From: Pseudomonadota bacterium
GTDB taxonomy: Bacteria > Pseudomonadota > Gammaproteobacteria > Steroidobacterales > Steroidobacteraceae
DNA length: 19,593 nt
Direction: 5' to 3'
Assembly (NCBI GenBank): GCA_023433515.1
Contig: JAEZCN010000195.1
Location: forward strand, 1-19,593
In this document: positions 14,660 to 19,593 of the stretch, piece after piece
Layout: each line of letters begins with the position of its first letter
Numbering within the stretch: position 1 is the first letter of the stretch
Notes under the pieces: model-generated
What the model was told of the DNA's origin: nothing
Seen by the model: the letters and a program-made list of their open reading frames with translations, nothing else
The model's database searches: none
Program-made: the position numbers and the translations under genes

Positions 14660-17329
14660 TCAGTCCCCGATCAGCGTGAGAGAACCCTTGCGGCGCTCTC
14701 CGGTGCGCGTCGCGAATTTCGCCTGCGGCAGTTTCTGCGCCGAACGCTTGAGCTCCTGGCAACTGGCGCCCAGTCGACCCAGCAGGGGAATCAGGTCCCG
14801 CCCCGAAACCGGGCGCGCGAATAGATAGCCTTGCAGCGAAATTCCCCTGTGCGGCAGCAACATCGCGAGTTGTTCGAGCCGCTCCACGCCCTCGGCGGTC
14901 ACCTCGAGCCCGAGGGTGCGGCACAGCACGATCGTCGCGCGGGCGATCGCGGCGGCCCGCGCCCCGTCGTCGATGCCGGTGATCAGGCTGCGGTCGAGCT
15001 TGACGCGCGACAGCGGCAGGTTCTGCAGCGACGCGAGCGACGAATACCCCGTACCGAAATCGTCCAGCGCAACCGCGACGCCGATCGCGCGCAATTGCTC
15101 GAGCGTCCTGATGGTGTGCGAGCCGGTCTGCAGCACGGATTCCGTGAGCTCCAGTTCGAGGCAACGCGCGGGCAGATCGTATTCGCGCAGCAACCCCTCC
15201 AGCCGGCTCACGAAGCGATAGTCGAGGAACTGGCGCGGTGACACGTTGACCGCGACACGCGCGGCAGGCCATGGGCCGCGGTACCACTGGGCCGCCGTGC
15301 GAACGGCCGTGCGCAACACCCAGTCGCTGATCTCGACGATCGCCCCGGACTCTTCCGCCACCGCGAGGAATTCATCGGGCGAGCGGAAGGTGCCGTCCGG
15401 CATGCGCCAGCGGATGAGCGCTTCGACCTGCGCGACATCGAGCGTCCCGGTGTCGATCAGCGGCTGGTAGAACAGCTCGAACTCGTCGCCCTGGATCGCG
15501 CGCCGCAGCCGCTGTTCGATCGCGAATTTCGTCGCGGCATCGGTCAACAGCTCCGGCGTGAACGTCGCGAGCTGGCCGCGCCCCAGTACCTTGGCGCGGA
15601 ACAGCGCCGCGTCCGCCGCGCGCAGCAAGGCTTCGGCCTCCCGTTCGTGATCGGGGAACACACTCGCGCCCACGCTGACACTCACGATCACTTCGCGTTC
15701 GTCGATGACCAGCGGAGTATCGAATGCCCGCACGATGCCCGTTCCGAACGCCAGTATCGCCTCGACGTCGACCGCGCCCTGCTGCACGACGGTGAACTCA
15801 TCACCGCCGAGCCGCGCGGCGAACCCGCGCTCCTTCGCGATCGCCTCGAGCCGCCGCGAGATCGCGATCAGCACGCGATCGCCGTAGGAGTGGCCCATGC
15901 TGTCGTTGAGCGTCTTGAAGTTGTCGATGTCGATGAAGAACACGCCGATGCGCTCGCCGGAAACGCGCGCGCGGCCGAGCGACTCGTTGAGCGCATCGAA
16001 CAGCTGCCTCCGGTTGGCGATGCCCGTGAGCGGATCCTGCTCGGCGAGCTCCTGCAACTGTCGCGTGCGCTCGTCGACCTTGGCCTCCAGGCGCTGCTGC
16101 GCATCGCGCGCGGCGTCACGCGCCACCGCCAGTTGCTCCGCCATCGTGTTGAAGGCCGTGGTCAGCGTGTCCAGTTCGCGGATGCCTCCGGTCGGCACGA
16201 CCCGCGCGTTCTCGCCACGCGCCAGTCGATGCGTCGCGGCGAGCAGCCGCCGCACCGGCCGCACGATGCTGAAGATCGTCGCCGAACATAGATAGAGCAA
16301 CACGAGCAGCACCACGGCGCTCACCCACCCGACCAGTGAGCGGTCGGAGACCGGTTCATCGGCGGAAATCGCCGCCGGCGAAACGTCCTGGTTCGCATCG
16401 GGCGGGGCCTCGGGGAAACGCGCCGGCAGCAAGGCCGCGATCGCGCGCGGCTCGCGCGAGAACGCATCGATCGCCGTCATCCGCCGCTCTTCGTTCTGGA
16501 ACAATTCGACACGCGTGGTCGTCAGCGACTGCACGTCGCCAGCCATCGCCAGGTACCAATCGGATCCCAACGTCCGGCGCAGCACCGGCTCCCGCTCGCG
16601 CAGCGCCGCTGCAAGCGACCGCTCCGCGCGTGCCAGTGGATTCGTGTCGAGCTCGCGGGCGTCGAATACGCTGCGCACGGCGAAGGCCGCGCGCACCGCC
16701 TCGAGCTTCGCGCGAACCTCGCGCAGCGGCTCCCGCGCAGCGGCAGGGCCCGCGGCCTTCCAGCTCTGCTCCATCGAAGTCATGACGCGTGTATCCATGC
16801 CGGACAACGCGGTCGAGTAGCGAGAGAGCAGCTCGCGCCGCGCGCGACGCGAGAGCACGAGCGCGTCGGCGCTGCGCTTGTGGCTGGCGACGAGCTCGCG
16901 CAATTCGCCCGCGACGGCATCGCCTTCGTCGAACGTCCCGAGCACGCGGTCCAGCGCCGCGCGGGAATGTCCGTAGCGAGTGGCCGAAGCGCGCGAATCC
17001 GCTTCGGAGTGCTCCTGCGCCGCGCGGTCGAACTCGCTCAGGGCGCCGAGAACTTCGGCCGATTGCGCGGCGCGCCGGGCGCGGTCCATCGAGTCGCGCA
17101 GCGCGACGATGCGCTGGGCGTCCTGTGCGCTACGCTCTTTCGCCACGTTGCGCTGCTGCTCGAGGATCGCGACGGCGTTTTCGACGATGAGATTGGCGGT
17201 GGCCGCGAGCGCGCCGACCGATGCGAAAGCAATGATGAGCCTCGGCATGATGCCGATGCTGCCCAGCGTGAGCCATCCCTTGAGGCGCACGTATGGACGT
17301 TTGAACAGCTGGCGACCTTTCTTATACAT
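14660..17329 (-). CDS. Membrane HAMP-GGDEF-EAL protein (bifunctional c-di-GMP synthesis/degradation)
   Basis: Inner-membrane cyclic-di-GMP enzyme of 889 residues. It has TM1 at about 28-53, a largely helical periplasmic sensor of about 280 residues, TM2 at about 332-355, HAMP (356-408) and a coiled-coil linker. A GGDEF domain (430-592) and an EAL domain (604-849) follow. The cyclase motif RLGGDEF (508-512) and metal-binding IDIDNFK are intact. The four residues at the inhibitory-site position are KERG instead of RxxD, so product inhibition is probably lost. The EAL side keeps VEALIRW, ELTES, DDFGTGYSSL, KLDRSL and AEGVE, so phosphodiesterase activity is expected too. The ATG at 17329 is chosen over an in-frame TTG at 17344 because GGGGA lies 7 nt before it. 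It lies downstream of fnr (-) with a 167-bp gap and may be transcribed separately. Confidence 0.95.
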   Translation of the reverse strand: MYKKGRQLFKRPYVRLKGWLTLGSIGIMPRLIIAFASVGALAATANLIVENAVAILEQQRNVAKERSAQDAQRIVALRDSMDRARRAAQSAEVLGALSEFDRAAQEHSEADSRASATRYGHSRAALDRVLGTFDEGDAVAGELRELVASHKRSADALVLSRRARRELLSRYSTALSGMDTRVMTSMEQSWKAAGPAAAREPLREVRAKLEAVRAAFAVRSVFDARELDTNPLARAERSLAAALREREPVLRRTLGSDWYLAMAGDVQSLTTTRVELFQNEERRMTAIDAFSREPRAIAALLPARFPEAPPDANQDVSPAAISADEPVSDRSLVGWVSAVVLLVLLYLCSATIFSIVRPVRRLLAATHRLARGENARVVPTGGIRELDTLTTAFNTMAEQLAVARDAARDAQQRLEAKVDERTRQLQELAEQDPLTGIANRRQLFDALNESLGRARVSGERIGVFFIDIDNFKTLNDSMGHSYGDRVLIAISRRLEAIAKERGFAARLGGDEFTVVQQGAVDVEAILAFGTGIVRAFDTPLVIDEREVIVSVSVGASVFPDHEREAEALLRAADAALFRAKVLGRGQLATFTPELLTDAATKFAIEQRLRRAIQGDEFELFYQPLIDTGTLDVAQVEALIRWRMPDGTFRSPDEFLAVAEESGAIVEISDWVLRTAVRTAAQWYRGPWPAARVAVNVSPRQFLDYRFVSRLEGLLREYDLPARCLELELTESVLQTGSHTIRTLEQLRAIGVAVALDDFGTGYSSLASLQNLPLSRVKLDRSLITGIDDGARAAAIARATIVLCRTLGLEVTAEGVERLEQLAMLLPHRGISLQGYLFARPVSGRDLIPLLGRLGASCQELKRSAQKLPQAKFATRTGERRKGSLTLIGD

Positions 17330-17447
17330 ATGGCCGTCCCCCAATCGCTCCCTGGGCGGCAGGTTCGTTCAAATGTGCGGGCAGTGTGCCTGTCCAGTTC
17401 ACGCTTTTGTGTAGGCGGGTACCCATAGCCGCCTGGGCGCCCCGGCG

Positions 17448-17465
17448 AGCCGCCCGCCGGCGGCT
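17448..17465 (-). terminator. GC-rich hairpin downstream of fnr
   Basis: AGCCGCC (17448-17454) pairs with GGCGGCT (17459-17465) around a 4-nt loop, 31 nt past the fnr stop. No U-tract follows on either strand, so it is at best a weak or factor-assisted terminator. Confidence 0.3.
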
Positions 17466-17496
17466 AACTTCCGCGCGATCTCTGGACGAAGGCCCG

Positions 17497-18222
17497 TCAG
17501 GCACCTGGCTCTGGCGCGAGCGAAAGCAGCTTCACCCGGTTGCCGCGTACGCGAATCGCCTCTTCCCGGTTGAGCCGCTGAATCGTACGGCTCACCGTTT
17601 CGATGCGCGTATTGAGCAGATCCGCGATGTCCTGGCGAGAAAGACCCAGCGCGAACTGACGCCCATCGAGGCCGCGCCGTGCGAGTCGCGCGCCGAGATC
17701 CAGCAGGAAATTCGTGACGCGGCCGCGAATCGAACCACGCGCGGGATTGAGCCTCGGCACGACCGCCTGGCTGAGCAGCCGGATCAAGGCCGAGCCGAAC
17801 TCGCCGACCTGTTTGTGATGCTCCGCCAACAGCCGCATCGGTAGTTCGCAGCAGACGACGGGCTGCAGCGCGATCACGTCGTGCGCGTGACGGCCGTCGG
17901 CGAACGCCTCCAGGCCCAACACGTCGCCCGGCGTGTGGAACGCGACGATCTGCTGACTGCCGTCCGCGTGCACGTGGACGGACTTCAGCATGCCCTGTCG
18001 TACCGCATACAGGTTGGGCGCGACATCGCCGGCGCGATACAGCGACTCGCCGGCCCGCACCGATCGCAAGGTTCCGGTCGATTGGCGGCTGCGGCCGGCG
18101 TCGAAGGCGAGCAGCCCGGTCAAACGGCAGATCTCGTGCAGATCGCAGGATCGGCATCCGACGGGACCGACACTGTTGCAGAGCGAGGTGATCGAGGAAC
18201 GCGGTCCTGGAGAGGCTTCCAT
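17497..18222 (-). CDS. fnr: FNR/ANR-type oxygen-sensing transcription regulator
   Basis: CRP-superfamily regulator that senses oxygen through a [4Fe-4S] cluster and switches on anaerobic genes. The 241-residue product has C23-x2-C26-x5-C32 plus C125 in the CELP context. These have the same spacing and neighbourhood as ligands C20, C23, C29 and C122 of E. coli FNR, so cluster binding is strongly indicated. The effector fold covers about 50-150 and the winged helix 165-235. The recognition helix reads IETVSRTIQRL with E208, S211 and R212, the ExxSR signature that reads TTGAT-N4-ATCAA. The ATG at 18222 has no Shine-Dalgarno; a perfect FNR box ends 2 bp from it. The gene is divergent from the DGC-domain gene. 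Pseudomonads call the orthologue anr. Confidence 0.95.
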   Translation of the reverse strand: MEASPGPRSSITSLCNSVGPVGCRSCDLHEICRLTGLLAFDAGRSRQSTGTLRSVRAGESLYRAGDVAPNLYAVRQGMLKSVHVHADGSQQIVAFHTPGDVLGLEAFADGRHAHDVIALQPVVCCELPMRLLAEHHKQVGEFGSALIRLLSQAVVPRLNPARGSIRGRVTNFLLDLGARLARRGLDGRQFALGLSRQDIADLLNTRIETVSRTIQRLNREEAIRVRGNRVKLLSLAPEPGA

Positions 18223-18224
18223 GA

Positions 18225-18238
18225 TTGATCTGGATCAA
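18225..18238. promoter_or_regulatory. Perfect FNR box over the fnr translation start region
   Basis: TTGATCTGGATCAA matches TTGAT-N4-ATCAA at every position. It ends 2 bp upstream of the fnr ATG, in the place of a ribosome site and probably downstream of the fnr transcription start. Binding here should block fnr expression, i.e. negative autoregulation. Confidence 0.85.
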
Positions 18239-18255
18239 CGAATGGCCGGGTGCTT

Positions 18256-18297
18256 ACCCTATGAAGAGACAGGCCCGCGGAAAATGATCCAGATCAA
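18256..18297 (-). promoter_or_regulatory. Second FNR-like box with weak -10 for fnr
   Basis: ATGATCCAGATCAA (18284-18297) differs from the FNR consensus at one base. Reading toward fnr, 22 bp separate it from TAGGGT (minus strand, 18256-18261), the spacing of a class II FNR promoter (box at -41.5). The predicted start is near 18249. The -10 is poor (3 of 6), so the promoter assignment is tentative; the box itself is clear. Confidence 0.55.
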
Positions 18298-18333
18298 TTG
18301 GCCCGCACGCCGCCCCGGTCAGGGCTCCGGCGA

Positions 18334-18375
18334 TTGACCTGGGTCAAGGTGAAACGGAGGCCGCGCGCCGATACT
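18334..18375 (+). promoter_or_regulatory. Class II FNR-type promoter for the DGC-domain gene
   Basis: TTGACCTGGGTCAA (18334-18347) is a near-palindromic FNR-family box with TTGAC/GTCAA half-sites. Exactly 22 bp further on is GATACT (18370-18375), 4 of 6 to the -10 consensus. That places the box at -41.5 from an A at 18382, the standard class II arrangement. The TTGAC half-site may also fit another CRP/FNR-family member such as a DNR-type regulator. Confidence 0.65.
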
Positions 18376-18501
18376 GGGCTCAACAAACGAGCCGCGTGCG
18401 AGCGCCGACGGACTGATGACTTCACGCGGCTGAGTTTCGAGCCTCGGTGCGGGTACGTGTCCGCCCCCCGGACAGTGCGTGCCCGCGCCGAGGTGTCTGA
18501 C

Positions 18502-18918
18502 ATGGCCAAACACAGCGAATATCGAAGCCTGCCCCTGGTCTACTCGTGCTCCGGCTGTTCGAGCGCGGCGCAGCTCGCCAACCACGTGGCGGTGCGCCTC
18601 GACCGGGAGGAGATGGCCGAGATGTCGTGTATCGCGGGCGTGGGCGGCGACGTCGAACCGCTCGTGAAGACCGCCGCCTCCGAGAGGCCCATCGTCGCCC
18701 TTGACGGCTGCCATCTCCAGTGCGTGAAGAACTGCCTGCGGCGGCACGGGATCACGCCGACGCTGCACTACACGTTGTCGGAACTCGGAATCCGCAAGCG
18801 CTACCACGCCGACTTCGACATGGGCGATGCCGCGCGTGTGTTCGCGCACGTGAAAGCCGACCTGCAGGCGAACGGAGACGATGATCGCGTTGTCACGGCG
18901 GAAGCCGTCGAAGTCTGA
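18502..18918 (+). CDS. DGC-domain putative zinc-binding protein
   Basis: Small cytoplasmic protein of 138 residues from the family named for its Asp-Gly-Cys motif. The ATG at 18502 is chosen because GAGGTG lies 6 nt upstream and the family begins here; the 68-codon in-frame extension upstream covers the promoter and FNR boxes. Six cysteines stand out: C16 and C19 in YSCSGCSS, C43 in MSCIAG, and C70, C74 and C78 in LDGCHLQCVKNC. They probably bind a metal ion, often stated to be zinc. Members often sit beside anaerobic-respiration or denitrification genes. The class II FNR-type promoter upstream fits expression under low oxygen. Molecular function of the family is not known. Confidence 0.88.
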   Translation: MAKHSEYRSLPLVYSCSGCSSAAQLANHVAVRLDREEMAEMSCIAGVGGDVEPLVKTAASERPIVALDGCHLQCVKNCLRRHGITPTLHYTLSELGIRKRYHADFDMGDAARVFAHVKADLQANGDDDRVVTAEAVEV

Positions 18919-19381
18919 TCGGGCACGGCCGGGCTCCGCCTTCGTCGGAAAGCCGCCTCTTGTCCCGACGATTGAAGCACGCTGTCAGGCCTGGCGAGAC
19001 AGGATCGTCTTGCTCACGGTCCGCGATTTCACGCACGGGCGTCGTCATGGCTGTCCGCCTGTCTGGCAACGCTGTCACACCGATTGCGTATCCGCGCGCC
19101 GATTTTCGCCCGCATCGTTTCCCGGCCACCGGCGTGAGCGGATGACGATGGCCGACGTTGTCATCGCGACGCCGATATCCAGGTGCGAGCGGCGACGAAT
19201 CGCGACGTCCCCGGGCAGCGTTGTCAGCGAGCCGGGCGACCAACCCGTGCCCAACCGGCCTTACCACTTCGGCTTCTAACCACCTAAGTAGTTAGCGCAC
19301 TCGGCCGCGCTCGCGCGCCGTCACTGGCAGCGTTGTCACGTCCGCGACTTCGGATAACACCTAACAACTTTTTCTTGACTG
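18919..19381. other. Intergenic region with five CGYTGTCA repeats
   Basis: No gene with a ribosome site and protein-like composition was found. The octamer CGYTGTCA occurs five times, always on the plus strand: 18980, 19070, 19156, 19219 and 19331. The best copies extend to TGGCAACGCTGTCAC (19064-19078), GGGCAGCGTTGTCAG (19213-19227) and TGGCAGCGTTGTCAC (19325-19339). These approximate a palindrome TGNCA-NCGN-TGNCA with a central CG, the general form of LacI-family operators. The region lies upstream of the truncated secreted-protein gene. Confidence 0.5.
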
Positions 19382-19429
19382 TGTTACCGCTATCGCGCAA
19401 CCATGCGCCCCGCCAGTTAGCGGTAACAT
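19375..19429. promoter_or_regulatory. Inverted repeat and possible promoter before the last gene
   Basis: TGTTACCGCTA (19382-19392) is repeated inverted as TAGCGGTAACA (19418-19428), 25 bp apart. The right copy reads GTTAGCGGTAAC, itself a near-palindrome with a central CG as in LacI-type operators. TTGACT (19375-19380) just upstream is a good -35 candidate, but no matching -10 lies at 16-18 bp. Confidence 0.5.
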
Positions 19430-19445
19430 TTACAGGGAGGTTACG

Positions 19446-19462
19446 ACTCAGGACGCCTGAGT
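19446..19462 (+). other. Leader hairpin
   Basis: ACTCAGG (19446-19452) pairs perfectly with CCTGAGT (19456-19462) around an ACG loop. A second possible pairing, TTGCGCC (19494-19500) with GGCGCAA (19520-19526), lies close to the ribosome site of the next gene. Both may be part of a structured 5' leader. Confidence 0.35.
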
Positions 19463-19542
19463 TTCCATTTTCCACCAGCTAATCAATCGTTTTTTGCGCC
19501 GGTCTGAATCTCGTCAACGGGCGCAATGAGAAGGGGGATTTC

Positions 19543-19593
19543 ATGATTGTTAGTTTCAAGAAAAGACTCATGCTTGCGGCACTGGTCGGCGGC
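19543..19593 (+). CDS. Start of a secreted protein gene, cut by the window edge
   Basis: Only 17 codons are present. The ATG at 19543 is preceded by AAGGGGGA at about 4 nt, and the residues MIVSFKKRLMLAALVGG form the positive and hydrophobic parts of a signal peptide. The long operator-rich upstream region would suit a TonB-dependent receptor or another nutrient-regulated envelope protein, but the coding part is too short to say. Confidence 0.65.
   Translation, partial: MIVSFKKRLMLAALVGG

Noticed and set aside
18298..18501. 68-codon N-terminal extension of the DGC protein
   Set aside because: It would translate the FNR-box promoter region; the ATG at 18502 has a good ribosome site and matches the start of the domain.
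18881..19279. Overlapping frames of 124-132 codons on both strands
   Set aside because: No ribosome site or domain; the region is better explained as regulatory DNA with repeated CGYTGTCA motifs.
1..19593. CRISPR array, toxin-antitoxin or phage-defence system
   Set aside because: No regularly spaced repeats with unique spacers and no defence-type domains were found in any gene.

Overview
This is high-GC DNA from a Gram-negative bacterium, most likely a gammaproteobacterium of the Steroidobacterales/Nevskiales/Xanthomonadales type. The evidence is an IspB-type polyprenyl synthase behind a divergent housekeeping promoter, an FNR-type oxygen sensor with the cysteine spacing of E. coli FNR, a CCA-encoded tRNA-Pro, an Omp85-linked patatin, and many Sec or lipoprotein signal peptides. 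The species assignment is inference; nothing here identifies it firmly.

Layout. Bases 1-119 hold a divergent promoter region, with a strong minus-strand sigma70-like site pointing out of the window. ispB (+) runs to 1154 and meets a patatin-Omp85 phospholipase gene (-) convergently. A 48-bp near-perfect palindrome made of two REP-like units separates them. Next on the minus strand come a YeiB/DUF418 membrane protein and, overlapping it by an ATGA, a secreted protein of unknown function. A tRNA-Pro(CGG) with its own GC-discriminator promoter follows. Behind it is a 534-bp gap that holds a 25-bp-period repeat resembling an insertion-sequence end. Then comes a secreted CE15 glucuronoyl-esterase-like enzyme (+) with a strong terminator, facing a Kelch-repeat lipoprotein (-).

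From 9991 to 17329 everything is on the minus strand: a YihY/BrkB membrane protein; a large secreted matrixin-like metalloprotease with nidogen-like and pre-peptidase C-terminal (PPC) modules; a small secreted protein translationally coupled in front of the protease; and a two-transmembrane HAMP-GGDEF-EAL cyclic-di-GMP enzyme. The last part holds an fnr gene (-) divergent from a small DGC-domain cysteine-rich protein (+). The 279-bp region between them carries three FNR-like boxes. One sits exactly where a class II activator would for the DGC gene, and one lies directly over the fnr translation start. The final 624 bp before a truncated secreted protein gene contain five same-strand copies of CGYTGTCA and an inverted GTTACCGCTA repeat, which look like a regulatory array.

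The window has no CRISPR array, complete transposon or obvious defence system. The most interesting candidates are the small-protein/metalloprotease pair, the FNR-box architecture and the operator-like array at the right edge. CE15 esterase, surface protease and the truncated envelope gene suggest a biomass- or polymer-degrading lifestyle, but that is inference.
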